Shown here piece after piece: positions 29,691 through 38,729 of a DNA stretch of 61,789 nucleotides; position 1 is the stretch's first letter; the number at the start of each line of letters is the position of its first letter. The notes under the pieces are model-generated. The model searched no databases and was not told the origin of the DNA. It was given only the letters and a program-made list of their open reading frames with translations. The position numbers were made by a program, and so were the translations under genes. The DNA is from Phycisphaerae bacterium (GTDB lineage Bacteria > Planctomycetota > Phycisphaerae > UBA1845 > Fen-1342): contig JAJVHV010000028.1 of NCBI GenBank assembly GCA_022072445.1, positions 1 to 61,789 on the forward strand, in the 5' to 3' direction.

Positions 29691-30692
29691 TTAGCGCGTG
29701 GTACGCCGCAGGTCGCTCAGATACCCGCGCGCTTCGGCCAACACGCGCTGCGAAACCTCCGCGATCGTCCCGTCCAGAATCGCTCCGGCCGACTCGTGGT
29801 GCCCGCCGCCGCCGAAGCGCTGCGCCAGGGCCAGCACGTCGGTGCCGCGTTCGCCGCGGAAGTTCATGCGGATTTTGCCGCGGTTTCCTTCGCTGAAAAG
29901 GATGGCGATGGAGATGCCCTCGATCGAGCGCGGCACGTTCACCTGGTCGTCGATGTCGGCGGCGTTGCAGCCCGCGGCCCGGATTTCGTCGAAATCGGCC
30001 GTGCTCCAGGCCAGCGCGCCGTCGTCGCTGACGCGTGTGTTGCCATAGATCACGCGCAGCAGCTCGAACTCGCCCTTGCTGAAGCTGCGGTGCAGCCGCT
30101 CGCACAGGTGCGGAATGTCCACGCCGGCCTGCGCCAGCTCGTGCGCCACGTCGAGGCTTCGCGGCGTCGTGTTCGGCAGCGAAAAGCCCTGCGTGTCGGC
30201 GTGAACGCCGGCGTACAGCAACGTCGCGATTTCGCGCGTCATGCGGCAGTCCAGCGCTGCCAGTACCTCGTACACCATCTCGGCCGCGCTGCTGCGGTCG
30301 CCGTCGACCCAGTTGTAGCGTCCGAAGCCGATGTTGGTGGCGTGGTGGTCGACGTTCGCCACCGGCAGCGACGGATACGCCTCGAGCTTGCCCTCCAGGT
30401 TCACCCGCGCCGCCTTGGCCGTGTCCACCGCGATCAGCAGGTCGCACGCGGCGATCTCCTCGCGGCTGGCCGGGGCGATCGGCACGCTGTCGGCCAGAAA
30501 CGTCAGCTTGCGCGAAACCGAGCCGGGAGGCATCGAGACGACCACCTGCTTGCCCAGGCCGCGCAATCCGAGGCAAAAGCCGCCGATCGAGCCGATGCAG
30601 TCGGCGTCGGGCGTGACGTGGCCGGCCAGAGCGATCCGCCGTGCCGCGCGGATGGCCTCGCGAAGATCCGCGGGAACGACGCCAGTTTCCAT
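29691..30692 (-). CDS. nrnA: NrnA-like DHH phosphoesterase (oligoribonuclease / pAp phosphatase)
   Basis: A 333-residue cytosolic enzyme. DHH motifs in order: HVTPDADCIGS (motif I, D-x-D), LIAVDTAK (motif II), NVDHHATN (motif III, DHH) and a later YAGVHADTQGF (motif IV). DHHA1 signature FGGGGHHESAGA near 302. NrnA enzymes degrade 2-5-mer RNA and dephosphorylate pAp. ATG 30692 is used. A GTG at 30701 in the same frame is equally possible, and neither has a clear ribosome site. It is probably monocistronic. Confidence 0.88.
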   Translation of the reverse strand: METGVVPADLREAIRAARRIALAGHVTPDADCIGSIGGFCLGLRGLGKQVVVSMPPGSVSRKLTFLADSVPIAPASREEIAACDLLIAVDTAKAARVNLEGKLEAYPSLPVANVDHHATNIGFGRYNWVDGDRSSAAEMVYEVLAALDCRMTREIATLLYAGVHADTQGFSLPNTTPRSLDVAHELAQAGVDIPHLCERLHRSFSKGEFELLRVIYGNTRVSDDGALAWSTADFDEIRAAGCNAADIDDQVNVPRSIEGISIAILFSEGNRGKIRMNFRGERGTDVLALAQRFGGGGHHESAGAILDGTIAEVSQRVLAEARGYLSDLRRTTR

Positions 30693-30777
30693 ACGATTCA
30701 CGTATCACGCCTCGTCATGTTTTCGCCCTCCTCGTTGCTTGGCATCCCACCGGCGCCGGCCCAGCAAGCCGCCCGCC

Positions 30778-30963
30778 TCAATCGTCGCCGCCGTCGTCCG
30801 CGTTCGACTCGCCGACCTCATCGAGGTATTTCTGAAACGCGGCCATCTGATAGGAAATGAAGCAGAACGCGTGATTCAGGGCGATGTATTCCAGATCGTC
30901 CTTGTCGCCGGAGGCGTCTTTCCGCAGTTCGTAGAGTTTCGCGAGGATGGTTTCGGGTTTCAT
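30778..30963 (-). CDS. Small acidic protein of unknown function
   Basis: A 61-residue protein, helical, with an aspartate-rich end (ESNADDGGDD) and the phrase YIALNHAFCFISYQMAAFQKYLDE. It reads like a real, compact helical protein rather than a chance frame. It lies upstream of nrnA on the same strand, so the two may share a transcript. No family recognised. Confidence 0.5.
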   Translation of the reverse strand: MKPETILAKLYELRKDASGDKDDLEYIALNHAFCFISYQMAAFQKYLDEVGESNADDGGDD

Positions 30964-31228
30964 GTTTCGGTCTTGTCAGGGGGCCACCATGGCCCGATTC
31001 CGGGTCACGAGTGTAAAAGCGATTCGGCGCGGCCGCCACTCGTGGTTGCGTTTACCGTGAAGCGCAGCGCCTCTGCGAGGGCTCGAGGCGAGGCTGGGCG
31101 CGAGGATCGAGCTCGCGGCGCGAAAAACCCGCTCTGGCCAGCCGAATATTCGGTCGATTAGCATGTCTGGGGCAGCCCGCGCAGTGGGCGCATCAGCGGC
31201 GGCGAAGCCGCGTGTCGAAGGAGCAACC

Positions 31229-32407
31229 ATGCGAATGAGCCGCGTTGCACGGGGCATACAGGCACGACCCGTCGAGCCGACGTGCCGGCGGTTGCGGACG
31301 TTTTGCGCACCGCTCGCGGCGCTGGCTGTGCTGTTGCCCGCGATGCCCGCCGCCGCCGAAATCCTCTCGATTCAGGGATCCAGCGCCGTCTCGGTGCAGG
31401 AATTCCGCTCGGGCGCGGCGGGCGATCTGAGCGAGTCGTTTGACGACTATCCGGCGACGAGCGGCACGCTGCCGATCCGGGTGAACGCGCGGCTGATCAC
31501 GACGGGCGACGAGCTGGCCGCCGCGATCGCCGCGGCCCAGTTCGCCGATCCGCTGACACTCGACCAGCCGAACCCGGAGGAGTTCGCCATCAATCTGGCA
31601 TTGAACAGCCTCACGCCGCGGACGCGTTACGAATCGACGGCCCGCTGCGAGGAGGTGCGCCGCGCGCGGCTCAGTGCGGCCGATCTGCCGCCGCTGCGCG
31701 TGGGGCAGCGCGGGACGATCGAGGGCCGGCTGTTTCTGGATGGCGCGCTGGCGATCTATGCGGCGCAACCCGGCCGCGATCTGACCGGCAACCGCGTCTC
31801 CCTGAAGATCAACATCGCCTACGCCGACGACGCCGGCGCGGAGGCGATCGTGTTCGACGGCGGCGTCGAGCTGAACGGCGCGGCCGGCGGCGGCGTGTCG
31901 GTCAGCGTCGAGGGCGATCTGCCGTTCGATTCGCTCGTGCTCTCGGATGCGTCCGACGCGCTGGACCCGTTCGGCGTTTTCCACATTCTCATCATCCCGC
32001 CGCTGGAGCTGCCGTACACCTATTCCGCAGTCGTGGGTCTGCCTTATACGCTGCGGGCGAGCATCGTGGTTGACGCGGCGAACGTCGAGAGCGGCTCGGG
32101 TGTGGCGGCGGTGATCGGCGCGCCGACGGACGCGATTCGCGACGTCGTCGACGCGACGCAGGGCGGCACGGCTTCGTCCCGCGCGGTGGGGCTGCTCGAA
32201 CAGGCCCGCGCCGACGCCGGATCGGCAAAGCGCGCGGCACCGGCCGGCGACGGGAGCGCCGGCGATGGACGCGATGCCGCGGGTGAGACTGGCTCGGCGC
32301 CCGCGCTGTGCGGGCTGCTCGGGATGGAATGCTCGCTGGTGCCGCTGGCGCTGTGCGCGCTTCGGGCGGCGAGGCTCACCGGGGTGCGGGGCCGACCGCG
32401 TCCGTAA
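31229..32407 (+). CDS. Exported protein of unknown function with a Cys-rich C-terminal tail
   Basis: A 392-residue protein. The start is fixed by aaggag at 31218-31223 before ATG 31229. A signal peptide follows: LRTFCAPLAALAVLLPAMPAAA. The mature part is beta-rich (SIQGSSAVSVQEFRSG, LIIPPLELPYTYSAVVGLPYTLRASIVVDAA). The C-terminus is SAPALCGLLGMECSLVPLALCALRAARL plus an Arg-rich end. Two cysteines, a short hydrophobic run and a basic end resemble a cell-surface sorting tail, but not PEP-CTERM. No domain recognised. Confidence 0.65.
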   Translation: MRMSRVARGIQARPVEPTCRRLRTFCAPLAALAVLLPAMPAAAEILSIQGSSAVSVQEFRSGAAGDLSESFDDYPATSGTLPIRVNARLITTGDELAAAIAAAQFADPLTLDQPNPEEFAINLALNSLTPRTRYESTARCEEVRRARLSAADLPPLRVGQRGTIEGRLFLDGALAIYAAQPGRDLTGNRVSLKINIAYADDAGAEAIVFDGGVELNGAAGGGVSVSVEGDLPFDSLVLSDASDALDPFGVFHILIIPPLELPYTYSAVVGLPYTLRASIVVDAANVESGSGVAAVIGAPTDAIRDVVDATQGGTASSRAVGLLEQARADAGSAKRAAPAGDGSAGDGRDAAGETGSAPALCGLLGMECSLVPLALCALRAARLTGVRGRPRP

Positions 32408-32442
32408 GCACTGACCGTGGACGCTGAAGTGCAACGCCGATG

Positions 32443-34074
32443 TTATGGCGCGCGGGCCGGGAACGGCATGTCGGGTGTGAGAATCAGGGCGCGGTTGCGG
32501 CGGATGAAATCTTCCCACTCGGTCTGCATCTCGCCGGCGGTATCGATGAACAGCCGCACGAGCTCGGGGTCGAACTGGCCGCCGGCCTGGGAGCGAACCT
32601 CCTCGATCGCGTCGGCGATGCTGCGCTGCGGGCGATAGGCCCGGCCGCTGGTCATCGAATCGAACGCCTCGGCGATCGCCAGGAGTCGCGAGCCGATCGG
32701 GATGTTCGGTCCGATCAGCCCGTCGGGAAAGCCGGTGCCGTCGTAGCGCTCGCGCAGGTGGCGGATGATGACCAGCTCGGTGTCGAAGACGCGCAGCGGC
32801 TCGAGAATCTTGCAGGTCAGCAGCGGCACCTGGCGGACGATCGCCGCTTCGGCCTCGGTCAGCGACCCGCGTTTGAGAAGAATGTGGTCGGACACGCCGA
32901 TCTTGCCCAGGTCGTGCAGCATGGCGGCGTTGGCGACGCGTGTGCGGAGCGACTCGGACCAGCCGGCGCGGCCCGAAAGGCACTCGATGTAGTAGCGGAC
33001 GCTGAGCGAGTGCCGCGCGGTGTAGGAGTCGCGCGCTTCGAGCGCCTGGACCAGCGCCCAGATGCTTTGAAGGCAGAGCTCCTTGGTCTGCATGCTGAGC
33101 GAGACCACTTGCTTCTGAAGCAGGTCCACATCTTCCATCTGTACCGAAGGGCCGGTCGCGGGAAACGTGACGTCGCGCGCCGTGCGAACGCGGTCGCGCC
33201 CGTCGCTCTTGGCCGCGTACAGCGCCTGGTCGGCCAGGTTGATCATATCGACCGGCGAGTTGATCCGCGGGTCGGTGCTGGTGACCAGCCCCAACGACGC
33301 CGTCACACGCAACTGCGGACATTCGAGAAGCTGCACGCTGCGCGAGAGCGACGAGCGGACGCGTTCGGCGAGCTGAAGGGCATCGTCGTGCTCGGTCTGC
33401 GGCAGGATGATGGCAAATTCCTCGCCGCCGTAGCGCGCCACCAGGTCGATGTCGCGGACGAGGCTCTTGAGGTGCTTAGCGGTGCCGCGCAGCACGAGGT
33501 TGCCGACTTCGTGGCCGTAGGTGTCGTTGACGGCCTTGAAGTGGTCCAGGTCAAGCATGATGAGCGACAGCAGCCCGCCGTAACGCCGGGTGCGCGAGAA
33601 TTCGAGATCGAGCTGATTGCGGAACTGGGAGTGGTTCCACAGTCCGGTGACGCCGTCGGTCAGGGCGGCGTTGCGGAGGCGGTCTTGAAGCTGGCTGATG
33701 CGGATGCCGTTGCGGATGCGGGCGCAGAGCTCCGCCATGTCGCAGGGTTTGGAGATGTAGTCGTCGGCCCCGGCGACCAGGGCGCGGGTCTTGAACTCCT
33801 GGGTGTTTTCGACGCTGACGATGACGAAGTAGGTGCCGTGGAGCGAGTCGTCGGAGCGTACCTCGCGGCACAGCTCGATGCCGTCCATGTCGGGAATCTG
33901 AAGGTCGCAGAGCACGACCCGCGGGCGGTGGTCGCGAATCTGACGCAGCCCCTCCCCGGCCGACTCGGCCTGCACGACGCTGTATTGCTCGCGCAGAAGC
34001 CGCGCCCGCAGCAGCGCCCGCTGGGCGGGATCGTCCTCGATGATGCACACGTCGACTTTGGTGTCGTGGCTCAT
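32443..34074 (-). CDS. Response regulator with GGDEF and HD-GYP domains
   Basis: A 543-residue cytosolic protein that may both make and break cyclic-di-GMP. Residues 1-125: receiver (phospho-Asp D57 in LCDLQIPDMDG, preceded by DD at 14-15). Residues ~140-305: GGDEF with an intact RYGGEEF active site and the inhibitory RDID I-site exactly five residues before it. Residues ~345-520: HD-GYP with HDLGKIGVSD. The usual HHE-x-x-DG-x-GYP segment reads RHLRERYDGTGFP, so part of the HH and the Tyr are lost and phosphodiesterase activity is uncertain. Start MSHDTKV at 34074. The partner kinase is not nearby. Confidence 0.9.
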   Translation of the reverse strand: MSHDTKVDVCIIEDDPAQRALLRARLLREQYSVVQAESAGEGLRQIRDHRPRVVLCDLQIPDMDGIELCREVRSDDSLHGTYFVIVSVENTQEFKTRALVAGADDYISKPCDMAELCARIRNGIRISQLQDRLRNAALTDGVTGLWNHSQFRNQLDLEFSRTRRYGGLLSLIMLDLDHFKAVNDTYGHEVGNLVLRGTAKHLKSLVRDIDLVARYGGEEFAIILPQTEHDDALQLAERVRSSLSRSVQLLECPQLRVTASLGLVTSTDPRINSPVDMINLADQALYAAKSDGRDRVRTARDVTFPATGPSVQMEDVDLLQKQVVSLSMQTKELCLQSIWALVQALEARDSYTARHSLSVRYYIECLSGRAGWSESLRTRVANAAMLHDLGKIGVSDHILLKRGSLTEAEAAIVRQVPLLTCKILEPLRVFDTELVIIRHLRERYDGTGFPDGLIGPNIPIGSRLLAIAEAFDSMTSGRAYRPQRSIADAIEEVRSQAGGQFDPELVRLFIDTAGEMQTEWEDFIRRNRALILTPDMPFPARAP

Positions 34075-34331
34075 CAGCGATCCGGTCACGCCATGCCTGT
34101 CAGGAGCCCGCGGCCACGGTGGATGCGGCGGCACCGACATCGTCGTATCGGCTCGCCTGCGCCCATGTATCAATTATCGAATTCAACGATGGCCCGGAGC
34201 CAGGGTCAGGAAATGCGCGGTGGGTGGTTGCGAAGGGTGCGGACGAATATGATATGAGACTTTGGGCGCTCTCCCGGCGGCGTGTGCGCCCGGGGCGCCC
34301 GGACCAGGAAGTACACAGAGGGAATCGCAAC

Positions 34332-34754
34332 GTGAAAGCTCAGGGTCTCATGCTGTCGGTGCTGGGGGTTATTTCGGCGGTCACGTGGCTGACGGTGCTG
34401 ACCAGCCAGGCGCAGGATCAGCCCGCGGGTGGTGCGGGCTTCAAGCCGGCGGCGCCGCGCGAGGCGCTGATGGAGTGGCACGAGAAGGCGTTCAACAACG
34501 CGCGAAAGGCCGTCAGCGGGAAGAAGGCCAAGGACCTGGCCGAGAACGCGTGGCTGCTGTCCGAACTGGCGAACGTGAACGGCTTTCACGGCGAGAATGA
34601 TGATTACCGGAACTGGGCCCGGGAGGTGAGCACAAAGGCGGCGGAGCTGGCGGCGGCCGGCAAGGAGAAGCAGTTTGACAAGGCCGCCGAGATCGTGAAG
34701 GGGCTGAACGCGACGTGCAAGTCGTGTCACGACGTGTACAAGAAGCGCGACTGA
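34332..34754 (+). CDS. Exported monoheme cytochrome c (cytochrome c-prime-like)
   Basis: A 140-residue protein. Signal peptide LMLSVLGVISAVTWLTVLTSQA. The mature part is helical, and the only heme site, C129-K-S-C132-H133, is nine residues before the end. That is the position in cytochrome c-prime and cytochrome b562-like four-helix proteins. Location: periplasm. Role: electron transfer or gas binding. Start GTG 34332, with agaggga about ten bases upstream. panB starts 38 bp downstream in the same direction. Confidence 0.82.
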   Translation: MKAQGLMLSVLGVISAVTWLTVLTSQAQDQPAGGAGFKPAAPREALMEWHEKAFNNARKAVSGKKAKDLAENAWLLSELANVNGFHGENDDYRNWAREVSTKAAELAAAGKEKQFDKAAEIVKGLNATCKSCHDVYKKRD

Positions 34755-34792
34755 CGGTCAGGTCCGGGAATGACCGCAGTGCGGAGGCAACG

Positions 34793-35626
34793 ATGAGCCA
34801 GCGAATCACGCTGCAGACGCTGGGCGAGCTGAAATCCGCCGGCCGAAAATTCGCCATGCTGACGGCGTACGACTTTCCGACGGCGCAGGCCGCGCAGCAG
34901 GCCGGCGTTCACGCCCTGCTGGTCGGCGACTCGATGGGGACGGTTCTTCTCGGGCACACGTCGACCCGCGGCGTGCCGCTGAATCTCATGGTCATTCTGG
35001 CCGAAGCGGTGCGGCGCGGCGCACCGGACGTCTTTCTGGTGGGTGATCTGCCGCACGAGACCATGCAGAGCTGCGAGACGCTGTGCGCGGGAGCGCGGCG
35101 ATTCACGCGCGAGGCGGGCTGCGACGCGGTCAAAGTCGAGGCCGGCATCGAGCACGTCGCGTGGATCGCCGAGCTGGCGCGCGGCGGCGTGTGCGTCATC
35201 GCGCACATCGGTCTGCGCCCGCAATCGGTTCTCTCGCCCGACGGCTACCGCGCGCAGGCCCGCGACGCCGACGGCGTCCTGCGGTTGGTGGACGACGCGC
35301 GGGCGCTGGTCGACGCGGGCGCCGCGATGCTGCTGATCGAAGCGGTTCCGCCGGACGCATCGGCGGCCGTGCTGCGTGAAGTGTCGGTGCCGGTGATCGG
35401 CTGCGGCGCGGGACCCGCATGCGACGGGCACGTCGTCGTGACCGAGGACATGCTGGGGTTGACGACCGTGCGTCCGCCGCGGTTTGTGCCGGTGCACGCG
35501 GCGCTGGGCGCGGAGCGCAGTGCGGCGATGCGGCGCTGGGTCGAGGAGATCGAGGCGGGCACGTACCCCGGACCGCAACATCTGTACCCGATGCGGACCG
35601 CGCCCCAGCCGCAGACCACGACATGA
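34793..35626 (+). CDS. panB: 3-methyl-2-oxobutanoate hydroxymethyltransferase
   Basis: A 277-residue cytosolic TIM-barrel enzyme. It is the first step of pantothenate (CoA) synthesis, transferring a hydroxymethyl group from methylene-tetrahydrofolate to ketoisovalerate. Metal-ligand aspartates in LLVGDSMGTVLLGH and VFLVGDLPHETM. Also AVKVEAG, CVIAHIGLRPQSV and the catalytic MLLIEAVPP. A strong gcggagg six bases before ATG 34793. It overlaps the following methyltransferase by four bases (atga). panC is not in the window. Confidence 0.96.
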   Translation: MSQRITLQTLGELKSAGRKFAMLTAYDFPTAQAAQQAGVHALLVGDSMGTVLLGHTSTRGVPLNLMVILAEAVRRGAPDVFLVGDLPHETMQSCETLCAGARRFTREAGCDAVKVEAGIEHVAWIAELARGGVCVIAHIGLRPQSVLSPDGYRAQARDADGVLRLVDDARALVDAGAAMLLIEAVPPDASAAVLREVSVPVIGCGAGPACDGHVVVTEDMLGLTTVRPPRFVPVHAALGAERSAAMRRWVEEIEAGTYPGPQHLYPMRTAPQPQTTT

Positions 35627-36504
35627 GCCTGCCGGCCGCACCGAGTGTCTGTCCGGCGTGCGGCGTTGGGCCGAGACGGTCGTTTGAGCTTTCCAACGGT
35701 TTTCCACTGCTGCGCTGCCCAGAGTGCGGGATGGGCTGGTGGGATTTTCCGGCACTCGATCCGGCGGCTTTCTATGATCGCGACTATTTTCAGTCGAGCG
35801 ACGCGGCCAAGGGGTACGACGATTACGCCTCGCTGGAAGCTGGATTGCGCATCACGGCGCGCGCGCGGCTGCGGCGGATCGAGCGCCTGGCCGGCCGTGC
35901 CGCAGGGGCGAACGGCCACGGCGCGGCGACGCTGCTGGACGTGGGGTGCAGCACGGGGACGTTTCTGGACGAAGCGCGGCGGCGCGGCTGGGACGTGCGC
36001 GGGCTGGAGGTGAGCGACTACGCAGCCGGCGTGGCGCGCGCCCGCGGGATGGCCGTGCAGTGCGGCACGATCGACGACGCGGCACCCGCCGATGCGAGTC
36101 TCGACTGCGTGACGCTGTGGGACGTGATCGAGCATCTGCGCGTGCCAGCGAACGCCATCGCGGCGGCGGCGCGCGGGCTGCGCGCGGGCGGCGTGCTGGC
36201 GCTGTCGACCGGCGACCTCTCGTCGTGGTGTGCGCGTCTGAGCGGGCCGCGCTGGCACCTGTTCAATCTGCCCGAACATCTGTACTTTTTCACCGCCAAG
36301 TCGCTGCGCCTGCTTCTCGAGCGCGCCGGGCTGAGCGTGCGGGCGGTGCGACGGGAAATCACCTGGTTTCCGATGGGCTATCTGACCGAACGATTGTCCA
36401 AGACGCTCCTGGGCGGGCGGCGGAAGCCGCGTCGCCGGGGCGGCTGGGTTGTGCCGATCACGCTTTTCGACATCATCAGCGTCTATGCCGTCAAGCGACC
36501 ATGA
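35623..36504 (+). CDS. Zinc-ribbon class I SAM methyltransferase
   Basis: A 293-residue protein. Residues 8-33 hold a CPAC...CPEC zinc ribbon. The Rossmann fold follows with LLDVGCSTGTFLDEA (SAM motif I) near 103 and DCVTLWDVIEHLRVP (motif IV-like) near 165. The C-terminal PITLFDIISVYAVKRP is typical of Methyltransf_11/23 proteins that act on polysaccharide or lipid precursors. Translationally coupled to panB by an ATGA overlap, although their roles need not be related. Substrate unknown. Confidence 0.85.
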   Translation: MSLPAAPSVCPACGVGPRRSFELSNGFPLLRCPECGMGWWDFPALDPAAFYDRDYFQSSDAAKGYDDYASLEAGLRITARARLRRIERLAGRAAGANGHGAATLLDVGCSTGTFLDEARRRGWDVRGLEVSDYAAGVARARGMAVQCGTIDDAAPADASLDCVTLWDVIEHLRVPANAIAAAARGLRAGGVLALSTGDLSSWCARLSGPRWHLFNLPEHLYFFTAKSLRLLLERAGLSVRAVRREITWFPMGYLTERLSKTLLGGRRKPRRRGGWVVPITLFDIISVYAVKRP

Positions 36505-36619
36505 GCCGTCAAGCGAGACGTAAAACCGCCTGGCGCCGCCGCGGAATCGGCGTGCGTGGCACGCCGGTTGCAATGTGTCTTAACGCGGCGGGTGCACCGC
36601 CCATGCGAGCGAGTGAAAC

Positions 36620-37333
36620 GTGGATGCGTCGACGATCACACTCTGCATCACGGCGGCGACGATCGGTTTCGTGCATACGCTGGCCGGTCCGGACCACTAT
36701 GTGCCGTTCGTCGCCATGGCGCGGGCCGGCCGCTGGTCGCTGCGCTGGACCGTGCTGATCACGCTGTTGTGCGGGCTGGGTCACGTGTTCAGCTCGGTGA
36801 TTCTGGGGATGATCGGAATCGCGGCGGGCCGCGCGGTTGAAGAGCTGGTGCACATCGAGTCGTGGCGCGGCGACCTGGCGGGCTGGCTGCTGCTGGCGTT
36901 CGGAATCGCGTACGCGGCCTGGGGGCTCCGCCGCGCGTGGCGGAACATCCCGCACCGTCATCTGCACGTACACGCCGATGGCACTGCCCACAGCCACGAG
37001 CACAATCACCACGGCGCGCACGTTCACGTTCACACGGCCGAATCCGGCCGCGCCAGCCTGACGCCCTGGATCATCTTCACGATCTTTGTGTTCGGCCCGT
37101 GCGAACCATTGATACCGCTGCTGATGTATCCAGCGGCGACATCGGGCCTGGTGAACACGGCGGTCGTCGCGACGGTGTTCGGGGTGGTGACCATCGGCAC
37201 GATGCTGGCGGTGGTCTCGGCGCTTTATTGCGGCCTGGGGGCGATCCGCGTGAGCGGATTGGAGCGCTACGCGCATGCGGCGGCCGGCGCGACCATCGCG
37301 CTGTGTGGGCTGCTGATCCAGTGGGGGTTGTAG
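36620..37333 (+). CDS. Metal- or sulfite-exporter-like membrane protein with a His-rich loop
   Basis: A 237-residue integral membrane protein with six hydrophobic segments. GFVHTLAGPDHYVPF and IFGPCEPLIPLLMYPAA resemble the NicO/UreH/SafE superfamily, with G-x-DH and GPCEP-like motifs. A cytoplasmic or periplasmic loop near 112-140 is very rich in histidine (HRHLHVHADGTAHSHEHNHH), which suggests nickel, cobalt or zinc binding. The start is GTG 36620. No strong ribosome site is seen. Substrate is inference. Confidence 0.75.
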   Translation: MDASTITLCITAATIGFVHTLAGPDHYVPFVAMARAGRWSLRWTVLITLLCGLGHVFSSVILGMIGIAAGRAVEELVHIESWRGDLAGWLLLAFGIAYAAWGLRRAWRNIPHRHLHVHADGTAHSHEHNHHGAHVHVHTAESGRASLTPWIIFTIFVFGPCEPLIPLLMYPAATSGLVNTAVVATVFGVVTIGTMLAVVSALYCGLGAIRVSGLERYAHAAAGATIALCGLLIQWGL

Positions 37334-37340
37334 CCGCGGT

Positions 37341-37420
37341 GAATGGCGAATGGCGAGTTAAGAATAACGAGTTGAACTGCGACGGCGGAATTCGTTGTTC
37401 GCCATTCGTTATTCGCTATT
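37341..37420. repeat. Inverted repeat of gaatggcgaatggcg type
   Basis: gaatggcgaatggcgagtta then agaataacga face ttcgttgttcgccattcgtt. The same gaatggcgaatggcg phrase appears in ileS at 60296, and the related gaatgcagaatgcag phrase in gcvP. This marks an inverted-repeat family with variable sequence but constant layout. Confidence 0.72.
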
Positions 37421-37569
37421 TATCCGCGTGGCGACGGAGGGCCAACGCTACCGGACACGCGAGCGCTTGACCCGGCGCGGCGAGCGCGTGACATTCTCGC
37501 GGCCGGCAAGCCGATGCGCCCGCCGCGAGGCGGCGGCAACACGGCGCCCCGCGGCTCGTGAGGTGTCCG

Positions 37570-37965
37570 ATGGAAGTGAGAATGGACCTGGCCCAGATTC
37601 GAATCTCGGACACGCACGAGAACCAGCTCATCGTGCTGCGCGAGCGCGACGGCGAGCGCGTCCTTCCGATTGTGATCGGGACGAACGAGGCACAATCGAT
37701 CGACCGCCGGCTGAAGGGGCATCAGCAGGCCCGGCCGATGACGCACGATCTGCTGGCCAACGTGATCGACACGCTCAGCGCCGAGCTGGAGAAGATCGTG
37801 ATCAACGATCTGAAACATCACACGTTTTACGCCAAGCTGGTCATCCGGCAGAACGGGCGCGTCGTCGAGGTCGACAGCCGGCCGTCTGACGCGATCGCGC
37901 TGGGCGTGGCGGGCGAAGTGCCGATCTACGTCGAGGAGCACGTGCTGCGGGCGGCGACGAATTGA
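37570..37965 (+). CDS. Bifunctional nuclease (BFN/DUF151) family protein
   Basis: A 131-residue protein of the family with RNase/DNase activity in plants and unknown roles in bacteria. Typical strings: QLIVLRERDGERVLPIVIGTNEAQSI, THDLLANVIDTL and VDSRPSDAIALGV. ATG 37570 with gaggtg six bases upstream. Monocistronic between the transporter and convergent genes. Confidence 0.88.
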   Translation: MEVRMDLAQIRISDTHENQLIVLRERDGERVLPIVIGTNEAQSIDRRLKGHQQARPMTHDLLANVIDTLSAELEKIVINDLKHHTFYAKLVIRQNGRVVEVDSRPSDAIALGVAGEVPIYVEEHVLRAATN

Positions 37966-38038
37966 CTTGACGCTCCGTTCGCGCGGTTTTTCCGGGCCGG
38001 CGTGTCCCCGCGCCGGTTGCGTCGAACCGTTCCCCCCG

Positions 38039-38710
38039 CTACCTGGCGCGACGCGCGCAGCACCGCGTTACGCCACGCAGAATCAAATAGGCAACGAAGA
38101 TGGTCACCGCGGTCAGCGCGGCGCCCGCGATCGGGTTCAGCGTGAACGAGCCGTGCCGCGACGACCGCACGTAGCGTTCCAGCGCGTCAATGTCGATGCG
38201 GTAGGTCACGTCGCCCAGCAGCCGCCGCGCATCCTGCGGGTCGACGCGGTGGCTCGCACTGCGCGGCGCTGATTCCAGCACGCGGGCCGCGATCGCCCGC
38301 CACTCGTCGGCCGACCGGTCGGCCACGTCGCTGCCCCAGCGGTGCACATCGTGCGCCAGCGATTCGATCCGTTCGGCCAGTTCCACGGCCGCGCCGCGGC
38401 GCGCCACGCGCTCAAGCTCGCGCTCCGCGCGTGCATCGAGCCCGCCCGTCGTCGCAACCGCGTCGGCAGCACCGCTCTGGCGCAGTGTGCCGCGGCCGAC
38501 GATCACCAGCTCGTCGGGCGCGCCCAGATCTTTGCATTTGGCCGTGGACTCTGCGCCTTCGACCTCGGCGACGGCGAACGGCCGCGTTTCGAGCTGGGTC
38601 CGCCGCAGGGCCAACATCGCGGCTCCGCCGACCGCCGCGAGCGCCAGGCCCGTCAGCAACATGCGCGGCCAGGGGTTTGGAATGGTCAGCGGGTCTTTTC
38701 GTCGAAACAT
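38039..38710 (-). CDS. Two-TM membrane protein of unknown function
   Basis: A 223-residue protein with a TM helix near 17-35 (MLLTGLALAAVGGAAML) and another near the C-terminus (IAGAALTAVTIFVAYLIL). Between them is a ~140-residue mostly helical, charged region with a GRGTLRQSGAADAV loop. It starts 20 bp after the kinase gene on the same strand, so it is a likely third gene of the kinase/FHA operon. It could be a kinase substrate. No family recognised. Confidence 0.7.
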   Translation of the reverse strand: MFRRKDPLTIPNPWPRMLLTGLALAAVGGAAMLALRRTQLETRPFAVAEVEGAESTAKCKDLGAPDELVIVGRGTLRQSGAADAVATTGGLDARAERELERVARRGAAVELAERIESLAHDVHRWGSDVADRSADEWRAIAARVLESAPRSASHRVDPQDARRLLGDVTYRIDIDALERYVRSSRHGSFTLNPIAGAALTAVTIFVAYLILRGVTRCCARRAR

Positions 38711-38729
38711 GTGAGTCTTCCTGCGTCGA

